Assembly (NCBI RefSeq): GCF_003594875.1
Contig: NZ_QZEY01000007.1
Location: 62,001 to 126,000 of the forward strand
DNA length: 64,000 bases
Reading direction: 5' to 3'
Source: Bailinhaonella thermotolerans
GTDB lineage: Bacteria > Actinomycetota > Actinomycetes > Streptosporangiales > Streptosporangiaceae
Both the position numbers and the translations under genes were made by a program. The notes beneath the pieces are model-generated. The model saw only the letters and a program-made list of their open reading frames with translations. It had not been told where the DNA came from and did no database searches. Positions within the stretch are counted from its first letter, which is position 1. Each line of letters opens with the position of its first letter. Below are positions 37,890 to 46,463 of the stretch, piece after piece.

Positions 37890-38447
37890 ATGCAGCCCGC
37901 CAGCAGCCCGGTTCTTCCGATGATCAGTCCATCTCCTCCCCTGCCCTTGGACGAGGAGTTGCACATCATGGTCAGGCCCCTTCTTCCGGGTACGGCGGCG
38001 CGGGAGGCTCGGGGGGTGGTGCGGGGGGAACTGGAGCGGGAGGGGATTCCGCCTGACGCGGTGTCGGACGCGGAGACGGTGGTGGCGGAGCTGGCGGGGA
38101 ACCTCGAACTGCACGGCGCGCCGCCGTACGAGATGCGGGTGCTCAGGCTCGGCCGGATCCCGGCGTGGTGCGAGGTGGTGGACAGCGATCCCGACCTCGG
38201 CGAGATCCCGCGCATCCTGGCCCGGCTCGGGGCGCCGGGGCCGCCGGACCTGCTCACCGAGTCGGGGCGGGGGCTGCTGCTGGCGCACGCCCTCACCGCC
38301 GGGCACTGCCGGGCCTACCGGACGCGCACGGTGTCGCGGGACACTCCGGCGAAGGCCGTGGCCTTCTCGCTCCCGACCGCCGCCGGCCCCCGCGTGCTCT
38401 GCCCGCCCCTCCTCGACTTCGGGCGGCGCCTGCTCCGCTTCGCCTGA
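37890..38447 (+). CDS. ATP-binding protein of the anti-sigma factor (RsbW-like) type
   Basis: 185 residues. The GHKL/HATPase_c_2 pattern is seen: DAVSDAETVVAELAGNLELHG (N box with the Asn of Bergerat fold, about 58-78), VVDSDPDLGEIP and LLTESGRGLLLAHALTAG (G box). These proteins often accompany XRE and DUF397 genes. It may bind a sigma or anti-sigma partner; kinase activity is uncertain. ATG has GGGAGG six bases upstream. Divergent from the XRE gene. Confidence 0.88.
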   Translation: MQPASSPVLPMISPSPPLPLDEELHIMVRPLLPGTAAREARGVVRGELEREGIPPDAVSDAETVVAELAGNLELHGAPPYEMRVLRLGRIPAWCEVVDSDPDLGEIPRILARLGAPGPPDLLTESGRGLLLAHALTAGHCRAYRTRTVSRDTPAKAVAFSLPTAAGPRVLCPPLLDFGRRLLRFA

Positions 38448-38507
38448 TCGGCGACCGCCGCGCCGGGCCGTCGCCCGCCGCCGCGCCGCGCTCACGCCGC
38501 GCAAGGG

Positions 38508-38648
38508 ACGGGACGCCGCCGCGCCTCCCGGCGTCGGATGCCACCGTGCCGCGCCCCGCCACCTCGGCCGCGCCCCCGCCACCTCGGCCGCGCCCCGCCA
38601 CCTCAGGGCACGGGACGCCGCCGCGCCTCACCCACGTCGGATGCCCCC
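38508..38648. repeat. Imperfect direct repeats between convergent genes
   Basis: A 39-base sequence at 38508-38546, beginning ACGGGACGCCGCCGCGCCTC, recurs at 38610-38648 with a few changes; both end GTCGGATGCC. Between them GCCACCTCGGCCGCGCCC is repeated about three times. The array fills the spacer between the ATPase gene and aroQ, the other edge of the accessory block. Confidence 0.8.
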
Positions 38649-38670
38649 GGGAGGGGGTGCTCGCCGGGGG

Positions 38671-39114
38671 TCAGCTCGCGGCGGTGGTGAGCTCGGCGAT
38701 GGCGTGGAGGGCGAGGCGGTAGGACATGAGGCCGAAGCCGGCGATCGTGCCGGTGGACACCGCCGCCACGACCGAGGTGTGGCGGAACTCCTCGCGGGCG
38801 TGGGGGTTGGAGATGTGGACCTCGATGAGCGGGGCCGTGCGCTGGGCGATGGCGTCGCGCAGGGCGTAGGAGTAGTGGGTGAACGCGGCGGGGTTGAGGA
38901 CGACCGGGGTCTTCCCGTCGATGGCCTCGTGGATCCAGCGGACCATCTCGGACTCGTCGTCGGTCTGCCGGACGTCCACGGACAGGCCCAGCCCGCGGCC
39001 CGTCTCGCGGCACATCTCGGCCAGGTCCGCGAGCGTCTGCGAGCCGTAGACCTCGGGCTCGCGCAGGCCGAGGCGGCCCAGGTTGGGGCCGTTGAGCACA
39101 AGGACCCGGGTCAT
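38671..39114 (-). CDS. aroQ: 3-dehydroquinate dehydratase, type II
   Basis: 147 residues, normal length. Shows [19 protein letters not shown] (catalytic Arg and Tyr region), [34 protein letters not shown] (active-site Asn, His) and [16 protein letters not shown] (catalytic His and Arg). It dehydrates 3-dehydroquinate in the shikimate pathway. Overlaps aroB by ATGA. Last in aroC-aroK-aroB-aroQ. Confidence 0.97.
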   Translation of the reverse strand: MTRVLVLNGPNLGRLGLREPEVYGSQTLADLAEMCRETGRGLGLSVDVRQTDDESEMVRWIHEAIDGKTPVVLNPAAFTHYSYALRDAIAQRTAPLIEVHISNPHAREEFRHTSVVAAVSTGTIAGFGLMSYRLALHAIAELTTAAS

Positions 39115-40187
39115 CGCGCGATCTCCTGGTAGGCGGCCTCCAGGAGGGACTCGGCGGGGTCCTCCAGGCGGCCGGGGCGGGCGAGGTCGTCGAGGACGAC
39201 GAAGCGGAGCATCGCGCCCCGGTTCTTCTTGTCCACGCGCATGTGGTCGCGGAGCGACGGCCAGGCCGCGCCGCCGTACGCCGTGGGCAGGCCGACCGAG
39301 GTCAGCGCCTTGCGCTGGCGTTCGACCAGGTCGCCGGGGGTACGGCCGGCGAGCAGGCCGAGGTTGGCGGCGTACGTCATGCCGATCGCGACCGCCTCGC
39401 CGTGCCGCATGCGGTAGTCCTCGGCGCGCTCGATCGCGTGGCCGAGGGTGTGGCCGTAGTTGAGGATCTCGCGCAGGTCGCTCTCGCGCAGGTCCTCACC
39501 GACGACGTGGGCCTTGACCCGGATCGAGCGCTCGATCAGCTCCCGGGTGTGGCGGCCGTGGGGGACGCGCGCCCCCTCGGGGTCGTCCTCGACCAGATCG
39601 ACGATCGCGGGGTCGGCGATGAACCCGGCCTTGATGATCTCGGCGAGACCCGCGACGTAGTCGGCGCGCGGCACGGTCTCCAGCGTGGCGAGGTCGCACA
39701 GGACCCCGGCCGGGGGGTAGAACGCGCCGACGAGGTTCTTGCCCTCGGGCGTGTTGATGCCGGTCTTGCCGCCGACCGCCGCGTCCACCATCGCCAGCAG
39801 CGTCGTGGGCACGAGCACGACGCGCACCCCGCGCAGCCAGGACGCGCCGACGAACCCGGCCAGGTCGGTCGTCGCTCCCCCGCCCACGCCCACCACGGCG
39901 TCGGTCCTGGAGACCCCGTGCCTGCCCAGCTCGGACCAGAGCGCGCCCGCGACCTGGAGCGACTTGGCCGCCTCCCCGTCAGGGACCGGCAACGGGACCA
40001 CGGTGTGGCCGGCGGAGGCCAGCGCCTCGCACACCGGCCGCGCGATCATGCCCAGCCCCTCGCCGTGCACGACCGCCACCGTGCGCACGCGCTCGCCGAG
40101 CAGGGACGGCAGCTCGCCCAGGACCCCGGTCCCGACGACCACGTCGTACGGCCTCTCGCCCCGCACGGTGATCCGCGTGGCGCTCAC
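39111..40187 (-). CDS. aroB: 3-dehydroquinate synthase
   Basis: 358 residues. NAD-binding [41 protein letters not shown], the Zn-ligand Glu in [11 protein letters not shown] and His in [12 protein letters not shown] are all present. Converts DAHP to 3-dehydroquinate. Lies 44 bases after aroK, same direction. Confidence 0.98.
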   Translation of the reverse strand: MSATRITVRGERPYDVVVGTGVLGELPSLLGERVRTVAVVHGEGLGMIARPVCEALASAGHTVVPLPVPDGEAAKSLQVAGALWSELGRHGVSRTDAVVGVGGGATTDLAGFVGASWLRGVRVVLVPTTLLAMVDAAVGGKTGINTPEGKNLVGAFYPPAGVLCDLATLETVPRADYVAGLAEIIKAGFIADPAIVDLVEDDPEGARVPHGRHTRELIERSIRVKAHVVGEDLRESDLREILNYGHTLGHAIERAEDYRMRHGEAVAIGMTYAANLGLLAGRTPGDLVERQRKALTSVGLPTAYGGAAWPSLRDHMRVDKKNRGAMLRFVVLDDLARPGRLEDPAESLLEAAYQEIAR

Positions 40188-40231
40188 ATCAAGCTCCTCG
40201 AAGGTTGGGGTAGGGACGGCTCGCGCCCGGC

Positions 40232-40735
40232 TCAGGCGAGGGCGTCGGCGACGGCCTCGGGGGTGAGCCCGTCGGTCTTGACGGTGATCGTGGCCAGCCG
40301 CTCGTAGATGGGGCGGCGGGCGTCCATGAGCCGCTTGAGCTGGCTGCGCGGGTTGAGGACCAGGAGCGGGCGGGCGCTGCCGAGGCCGACGCGCTGGACG
40401 GCGTCGGACAGGCCGACCTCCAGGTAGGCGACGCGGTGCCCGGCCAGGCGGGCCTGGGTGTCCTCGTTCAGGACGGCGCCGCCGCCGAGGGCCAGGACCC
40501 CCGGGTGCTCCTCCAGGGCCCGGCGTACGGCCTCGGCCTCCAGCTCGCGGAACCGCTCCTCGCCGTCCTCGACGAAGATGTCGCTCACCGGCTTGCCGGC
40601 GACGGCCTCGACGTCTTCGTCGGTGTCGCGGAACGGCACGCCGAGGCGCTCGGCCAGCAGCCGGCCGACGGTGGACTTGCCGGAGCCGGGGGCCCCGATC
40701 AGGACGAGCGCGGGGCGGGTCACTTGATCACCCAT
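40232..40735 (-). CDS. aroK: Shikimate kinase
   Basis: 167 residues. P-loop [12 protein letters not shown] (about 14-25), the shikimate-binding [20 protein letters not shown] and GGGAVL, and the lid RPLL with RRPIYERLA. Start ATG at 40735 follows the aroC stop at once; a GTG five codons later ([10 protein letters not shown]) is also possible. The start region carries a 14-bp duplication of the aroC end. Confidence 0.97.
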   Translation of the reverse strand: MGDQVTRPALVLIGAPGSGKSTVGRLLAERLGVPFRDTDEDVEAVAGKPVSDIFVEDGEERFRELEAEAVRRALEEHPGVLALGGGAVLNEDTQARLAGHRVAYLEVGLSDAVQRVGLGSARPLLVLNPRSQLKRLMDARRPIYERLATITVKTDGLTPEAVADALA

Positions 40736-40749
40736 GTCACTTGATCACC
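40719..40749. repeat. 14-bp duplication at the aroC-aroK junction
   Basis: GTCACTTGATCACC occurs at 40719-40732 and again at 40736-40749, separated only by CAT, the complement of the aroK start codon. One copy encodes the end of aroC, the other the first codons of aroK. It looks like a recent slippage or duplication that made the present junction. Confidence 0.9.
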
Positions 40750-41915
40750 AGGGAGGACAGGTAGCCGGACAGGTTGCGGGCGACCTCCTCGACGGAGTCG
40801 CCGCCGAACTTCTCGACCGCCGCGTCGGCGAGGACCAGGGAGACCATGGCCTCGGCGACGACGGCGGCCGCGGGGACCGCGCACACGTCGGAGCGCTGGT
40901 TGATGGCCTTGGCGGGCTCGCCGGTGAGGACGTCGATCGTGGACAGCGCGCGGGGCACCGTCGAGATGGGCTTCATCGCGGCGCGGACGCGCAGCGGCTC
41001 GCCGTTGGTCATGCCGCCCTCGACGCCGCCCGCGCGGTTGGTGATCCGGCGGACGCCCTCGGGGGTGTTCTCGATCTCGTCGTGGGCGGCCGAGCCCCGG
41101 CGGCGGGTGGTCTCGAAGCCGTCGCCGACCGCGACGCCCTTGATCGCCTGGATGCCCATGAGCGCGGCGGCCAGGCGGGAGTCCAGGCGGCGGTCCCAGT
41201 GGACGTAGCTGCCCAGGCCGGGCGGCAGGCCGTACGCCAGCACCTCGACGACGCCGCCGAGCGTGTCGCCGTCCTTGCGGGCGGCGTCGATCTCCTCGAC
41301 CATGCGCCTGGACGCGTCGGGGTCCACGCAGCGCACCGGGTCCTCGTCCACGGCGGCCAGGTCGCCCGGGCCGGGCACGACGCCGTCGGGGGCCTCGGCC
41401 GTGCCGATCGACACCACGTGGCTGACCACGGAGACGCCGAGCGCCTGGTGGAGGAACCGGCGGGCCACCTCGCCGAGCGCGACGCGGGCGGCCGTCTCGC
41501 GCGCGGAGGCGCGGTCGAGGATCGGGCGGGCGTCGTCGAAGCCGTACTTCTGCATGCCGGACAGGTCGGCGTGCCCGGGGCGGGGCCGCGACAGCGGGGC
41601 GTTGCGGGCCTGGCTCGCGAGGACCTCGGGGTCCACCGGGTCGGGCGACATCACCGTCTCCCACTTGGGCCACTCGGTGTTGCCCACGCGCACCGCGACC
41701 GGGCCGCCCTGGGTGCGGCCGTGCCGGACGCCGCCGACGATGCTCACCTCGTCGCGCTCGAACTTCATCCGCGCGCCCCGGCCGTAGCCGAGACGGCGGC
41801 GGCGCAGCGCCTCGTCGATGTCGGCCGTGGTCACCCCGACCCCGGCGGGCAGCCCTTCGAGAATCGCGACGAGTTCAGGGCCATGCGACTCACCCGCGGT
41901 CAACCAGCGCAGCAT
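40737..41915 (-). CDS. aroC: Chorismate synthase
   Basis: 392 residues. Characteristic segments: [23 protein letters not shown] (signature 1 with active His), [44 protein letters not shown], and [24 protein letters not shown]-dependent removal of phosphate from EPSP gives chorismate. First gene of the aro operon and divergent from the BTAD regulator; 161 bases lie between. Confidence 0.98.
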   Translation of the reverse strand: MLRWLTAGESHGPELVAILEGLPAGVGVTTADIDEALRRRRLGYGRGARMKFERDEVSIVGGVRHGRTQGGPVAVRVGNTEWPKWETVMSPDPVDPEVLASQARNAPLSRPRPGHADLSGMQKYGFDDARPILDRASARETAARVALGEVARRFLHQALGVSVVSHVVSIGTAEAPDGVVPGPGDLAAVDEDPVRCVDPDASRRMVEEIDAARKDGDTLGGVVEVLAYGLPPGLGSYVHWDRRLDSRLAAALMGIQAIKGVAVGDGFETTRRRGSAAHDEIENTPEGVRRITNRAGGVEGGMTNGEPLRVRAAMKPISTVPRALSTIDVLTGEPAKAINQRSDVCAVPAAAVVAEAMVSLVLADAAVEKFGGDSVEEVARNLSGYLSSLVIK

Positions 41916-42076
41916 GGGACAAGTCTGCCAGCAGCGGGGAGCGCCCCGTGCCCGGCGTTCATCAGGCGAGATGCGCGCCGCGGCGTCGTGTGGCTTTTGT
42001 CACTGTTCGCCATAGGCTTCCCCGCACCCGGTGGCGATAGTTGGGCGGGGGCGGCAGGACTGGAAGCTGGGGGCGT

Positions 42077-45000
42077 ATGCGTTTTCGCGTGCTCGGCCCG
42101 CTGGAGGCCATCGGCCCGGCGGGCGCCGCGGACCTCGGAGGACCCAAGCAGCGGGCGGTGCTCGCGCGGCTGCTCGTCGCCGGGGGCCGGGCCGTCCCGC
42201 TGGACCGGCTGATCGACGACGTCTACCGGGGCGCGCCGCCGGGGAGCGCGGTGGCCACCGTGCAGGGGTACATCTCCCACCTGCGCCGCGCCCTGGAGCC
42301 GGACCGGCCGCCGCGCGCGCCCGCCCGGCTGCTGGTCAACCGCGCCCCGGGGTACGCCCTGCTCGCCTCCGACGTGGACGCCGCCGCGTTCGCGTCCGCC
42401 GTGGCCGAGGCGGGCCGGCTGCTCGCGGAGGGCGCGGCCGAGGGGGCGCTCGCGCTGCTGACCGAGGCCCTGGGCACGTGGCGCGGCGAGCCGTACGCGG
42501 AGTTCGCCGGGGAGCCCTGGGCCGTGGCCGAGGCCGCGCGCCTGGCCGAGCTGCGGCTCACGGCCCTGGAGCACCGCGCCGACGCGCTCCTCGCGACCGG
42601 CCGTCCCCGGCTGGCGGCCGGGGAACTGGACGGCCTCACGCGGCGTCATCCGCTCCGCGAGGGCCTGTGGCGGCGGTACGCCCTGGCGCTGTACCGCGCG
42701 GACCGGCAGGCCGACGCCCTGGCCGCGATCCGCCGCGCCGGGCGGCACCTGACCGCCGAGCTGGGCCTGGCCCAGTCGCCCGGGCTCCGCCGCCTGGAGC
42801 ACGAGATCCTCACCCACGCGCCCTCGCTGGCCCGGTCCCCGCTCCGGCCCCGGGCGGCCGGGCCACCCGCCGACATCCCGGCGCCCATACCGCCCGCGGA
42901 TCACCCGGCGGCCCATCCGCTCGCGGATCACCCGGTGGCGGAACCGCCCGCCGGTCCCCCAGGGCGCGCCCGGGCCCGCGTCGGGGCGGCGGGCGAGCGG
43001 CTGGGCGCGGCGGGCGAGCGGCTGGTCGTGGGGCGGGAGGACGCCCTGTCCCGGCTCGCGGGGCTGGCCGCGGCCGCCGATTCCGGCCGTACGGCCGTGG
43101 GCGTGCTGCGCGGGGAGGCGGGGATCGGCAAGACCTGGCTCGCCGAGGCGTTCGCGGAGGCGTGGGCGGCGCGCGGCGGGCGCGTCGTGTGGGGGCGGTG
43201 CGCGGAGACGGAGGGCATCCCGGCGCTGTACCCGTGGCGGCTCGTCCTCGGCGAGCTGGGCGTCCCCCCGGACGACGCCCTCGCCCCCCTCCTCGGCCCG
43301 GCCGCCCCCGGCGTCCCCGGTCCCCCCGGGCCTGCCGTACGGCGGGGCGGGGCCGGTCGGGGCGCGGCGGCCGTACGGCGTGAGCCGCGCGAGGACCCGG
43401 CGCGGGCGGCGCGGCGGCCCACCGGCCCGGCGGCCGGGTGGGATCGTTCGGCGGCCTGGTGGGATCGGCCGGGGGTGCGGCCGCACGGGGCCGGGGCGCG
43501 GCTGGCGCAGCACCGGGCCGTGGCGGCGGCGCTGTCCGGCGCGGCGCGGGAGCGGGCGCTGCTGGTCGTGCTGGACGACCTCCAGTGGGCGGACCCGGAC
43601 TCGCTGGACATGCTGGCCGACGTGGCGGAGTTCGCCCGGGGGCCGGTGGCGGTGCTGGCGGCGTTCCGGGCCGCCGAGGAGACGGCGGCGCTGCGCGGGC
43701 TGCTGGGGCGGCTCGCGCGGCTGGACCCGGTGCGGCTGACCCTGCGGGGCCTGGACGCGGAGGCGGTCGTCGGGCTGGCGCGGCACCTGGGCGTGGCGCT
43801 GGACCGGGACGCGGCCCGCGCGCTGACCGAGCGGACCGGGGGGAACCCGCTCTTCGTCCGCGAGTCCCTGCGGCTCGCGGCGGCGGAGGGGACGACACGG
43901 GCGCTGGCGACCGTGCCCGAGAGCGTCCGGGACGTGCTGCGCAGACGGGTGGCCGCCCTGCCCGAGGGGGCCGCCGGAATCCTGGGCGTGGCGGCCGTGG
44001 CGGGACGCGTGGTCGATCCCGCCCTGGTGACCGAGGTCGCGACCGCCGCGGCGTGCCCCGGGCCCGCGAGCACGACGAACGCGGCGGATCCAGCGGGTCC
44101 GGCGAGCACGGCGAGTCCGGCGAGTCCAGCGAGTCCAGCGAGTCCAGCGAGTCCAGCGGGCACGGATCGCTCGGCCGACGCGGTGTACGACGTGCTGGAC
44201 GCCGCCGTCGTGGCCGGGCTGCTCGTGCCCGGTGAGCGCGGGGGGCTGCGGTTCGCGCACGACCTGGTGCGGGAGACGCTCTACGAGGACGTCCCGCCCC
44301 TGCGGCGCGCCCGCCTCCACCACCGGTTCGCCCGGGCCCTCGCCGTACGGCCGGGCAGCGACGTGGCCCTGGTCGCGCGGCACGCGGTCGAGGCGGGCCC
44401 GGCGGCGTACGCCGAGGCGGTGCGCTGGGCGTCGGCGGCGGCCGAGGACGCGGCGCTGCGGCCGGCCTACATCGAGGCGGCGGCCTGGTGGGCGCGGGCG
44501 GTGGAGGCGCACGGGGCGCTGTCGGGCGATCCGGCGCGGCACGTGGAGATGCTGCTGCGGCAGGTCCGCGCCCAGCTCGACGCCGGTGACCTGCTCGGGG
44601 CCCGGGCGACCCGGGCGGCGGCGATCCGCGCGGCGGACGCGACGGCGGACCCGGAGCTGACGGCGCGGGCGCTGACCCCGCTGGACGCCCCGGCGATCTG
44701 GACCCTGCGCGACCCGTACGAGGCCGTGGAGCCACGCCTGGTCCACCGCTTCGAGCGCGCCCTGGCCGCGGCGGAGGACCCGGCGACCCGCTGCCGGCTG
44801 CTGTCGGGCCTGGGCATGGAGCTGTACGACGGCCGTGACGACCCCCGCTGCGACACGCTGACCGCCGAGGCCGTACGGCTGGCGCGGCGCACCCGCGACC
44901 CCGGGCTGCTGGCGGCGGCGCTGAACGCCCGCTACCTGGCCCTGCCCCAGTCCGTGCACCTCGACGAGACCGTGCGCATCGCCGACGAGCTGCTGAACCT

Positions 45001-45808
45001 CGCGGAGGCGCACCGGCTGCCCGCCGTGGAGCTGCTGGCCTGCATGCTGCACACGCACACCTTCACCGAGCGGTTCGACCTGGTGGCCGCCGACCGGTGG
45101 GCCCGGCGCTGCGACCTGCTGCTGGAACGGCTGCCGCTGCCCTGGCCGCGTTTCCAGCACGTCCTGTGGCGGGCGGCCCGGCTCACCTTCGCCGGCCGGT
45201 TCGACGAGGCCGAGGAGGCGTACGGCGTGGCCGGGCGCGCGGCGGAGGACATCGGCATGTGGCACCCCGCGCAGGTGGTGGCCTCGGGCCGGATCTGCCT
45301 GCGGTACCAGGCGGAGGCGATGGCGGACGCGGGCGGCCTGGTCGAGACCATGCGGACCGCGCACCCGACCGTGGCCCACGACTTCGCGATCCTGGTCGCC
45401 GAGGCGCGGGGGCTGCCGTGCGCGCCGGGCGTGTGGCCCGAGGGGCGGACGCCGGGCGCGTGGCCGGAGGTGCCGCGCGACTGGTCGTGGCTGGCGGCGA
45501 CCTGCGTGCAGGCGGCGGCGCAGGTCGCGGCGGGCGACGAGGCGGCGTGCCGGGAGACCTACCGGCGGCTGCTGCCGTTCGCCGGGCGGCTCTGCCTGGG
45601 CGTGGGGATCACGCCGATCGGGCCGGTGGACTGGTTCCTCGGCCTGCTCGCGGGCGCGGTGGGCGACCCGGGGGCGCGGCAGGCCCACCTCCGCGCCGTC
45701 GCGCGGCGGGCGGCCGCCGCGGGCATGACGGCGTGGCGCGCGCGGGCCGAGGCGGAGTTCATCCGGGACCGGCCCACAGCACGGCGCCGAGTGTCCCTAG
45801 GAGCATGA
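42077..45808 (+). CDS. Large BTAD / AAA-type ATPase transcriptional regulator
   Basis: 1243 residues. N-terminal OmpR-like winged helix (MRFRVLGPLEAIGP to about 95), bacterial transcriptional activation domain (about 100-245), Pro/Ala linker, ATPase with Walker A GEAGIGKT (346-353) and Walker B LLVVLDDLQWADPDS, then a long TPR-like helical part. This is the large SARP-type layout. No output LuxR domain is seen. A Ser-Pro-Ala repeat encoded by nine-base DNA repeats (about 44111-44157) and a Pro/Gly/Arg-rich insertion (about 415-465) interrupt the ATPase region. Its last 50 bases overlap the convergent A24 peptidase gene. Targets are unknown. Confidence 0.92.
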   Translation: MRFRVLGPLEAIGPAGAADLGGPKQRAVLARLLVAGGRAVPLDRLIDDVYRGAPPGSAVATVQGYISHLRRALEPDRPPRAPARLLVNRAPGYALLASDVDAAAFASAVAEAGRLLAEGAAEGALALLTEALGTWRGEPYAEFAGEPWAVAEAARLAELRLTALEHRADALLATGRPRLAAGELDGLTRRHPLREGLWRRYALALYRADRQADALAAIRRAGRHLTAELGLAQSPGLRRLEHEILTHAPSLARSPLRPRAAGPPADIPAPIPPADHPAAHPLADHPVAEPPAGPPGRARARVGAAGERLGAAGERLVVGREDALSRLAGLAAAADSGRTAVGVLRGEAGIGKTWLAEAFAEAWAARGGRVVWGRCAETEGIPALYPWRLVLGELGVPPDDALAPLLGPAAPGVPGPPGPAVRRGGAGRGAAAVRREPREDPARAARRPTGPAAGWDRSAAWWDRPGVRPHGAGARLAQHRAVAAALSGAARERALLVVLDDLQWADPDSLDMLADVAEFARGPVAVLAAFRAAEETAALRGLLGRLARLDPVRLTLRGLDAEAVVGLARHLGVALDRDAARALTERTGGNPLFVRESLRLAAAEGTTRALATVPESVRDVLRRRVAALPEGAAGILGVAAVAGRVVDPALVTEVATAAACPGPASTTNAADPAGPASTASPASPASPASPASPAGTDRSADAVYDVLDAAVVAGLLVPGERGGLRFAHDLVRETLYEDVPPLRRARLHHRFARALAVRPGSDVALVARHAVEAGPAAYAEAVRWASAAAEDAALRPAYIEAAAWWARAVEAHGALSGDPARHVEMLLRQVRAQLDAGDLLGARATRAAAIRAADATADPELTARALTPLDAPAIWTLRDPYEAVEPRLVHRFERALAAAEDPATRCRLLSGLGMELYDGRDDPRCDTLTAEAVRLARRTRDPGLLAAALNARYLALPQSVHLDETVRIADELLNLAEAHRLPAVELLACMLHTHTFTERFDLVAADRWARRCDLLLERLPLPWPRFQHVLWRAARLTFAGRFDEAEEAYGVAGRAAEDIGMWHPAQVVASGRICLRYQAEAMADAGGLVETMRTAHPTVAHDFAILVAEARGLPCAPGVWPEGRTPGAWPEVPRDWSWLAATCVQAAAQVAAGDEAACRETYRRLLPFAGRLCLGVGITPIGPVDWFLGLLAGAVGDPGARQAHLRAVARRAAAAGMTAWRARAEAEFIRDRPTARRRVSLGA

Positions 45809-46463
45809 AGGGCCCGAACGGGAAGTCGCTCTTCAGCGTGCCGCGCCGGGTGGCCAGCAGCCCGGCGGCGTACAGCGCGGCGAGCAGGTGCCCGCCGAGC
45901 GCGCCGGCCACCCACGCCTGCGCGCCGAGCGCGCCCAGCGCCATCCCGAGCAGCCCGGCCAGCTTGACGTCGCCGAAGCCCAGGGAGTCCGGCCGGGCGA
46001 ACCACAGCGCCCCGTAGAGCAGGAGCGCGGCGGCCCCGCCCAGCAGCGCGGGCCAGAACCGGGGCCCGGCCAGCAGCGCCGCCAGGACCGGGTACGCCGG
46101 GAGCGTCAGCGCGTCGGGCAGCCGCCGCGTCCGCGCGTCCACCACGCCCAGCGCGACGCCCGTGACCGCGAGGAACAGGAAGGCGGGGTCGGCGCCGGTC
46201 CGCCAGGCCACCAGCCCGAGGACCGCCGCCGTCAGCGTCTCGGTGTACGGCGGGGCGTGCGGCACCGGGAGCGTCCGCAGCCGCCCGAACGCCTCGCGCG
46301 CCTCGGCCCGGGTGTCCGGCGGATCGGCGCGGAAGCCGCGCGCCAGCTCCCTGACGTACACCCCGAGCAGGAACCCCAGCCCGGCGGCGACCAGGGCGGC
46401 CACGGGCGAGGGGGGCCGGCTCAGGGGGGCCGCCACCAGGGCTGCCGCGGTGAGGGGGGTCAT
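45759..46463 (-). CDS. A24-family prepilin peptidase-like membrane protease
   Basis: 234 residues with about seven membrane helices. Both catalytic Asp sites are seen: VVDARTRRLPDALT and the GxGD-type LGFGDVKLAGLLG. Short actinobacterial members lack the N-terminal Cys-rich methylase region, as here. No pilin or pilus assembly gene is in the window. Overlaps the stop of the upstream solute-binding gene by ATGA, and the end of the convergent BTAD gene by 50 bases. In other actinomycetes such a gene is often near aroC. Confidence 0.9.
   Translation of the reverse strand: MTPLTAAALVAAPLSRPPSPVAALVAAGLGFLLGVYVRELARGFRADPPDTRAEAREAFGRLRTLPVPHAPPYTETLTAAVLGLVAWRTGADPAFLFLAVTGVALGVVDARTRRLPDALTLPAYPVLAALLAGPRFWPALLGGAAALLLYGALWFARPDSLGFGDVKLAGLLGMALGALGAQAWVAGALGGHLLAALYAAGLLATRRGTLKSDFPFGPFMLLGTLGAVLWAGPG

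Noticed and set aside
38508-38648. Direct repeats as attachment sites of an integrated element
   Set aside because: Both copies lie in the same short spacer, there is no integrase, and no matching copy was seen near 15902-16266.
41900-45688. Open frame of 1262 codons on the minus strand opposite the BTAD regulator
   Set aside because: No recognisable domain; it is the shadow of the regulator, whose domains are clear on the plus strand.
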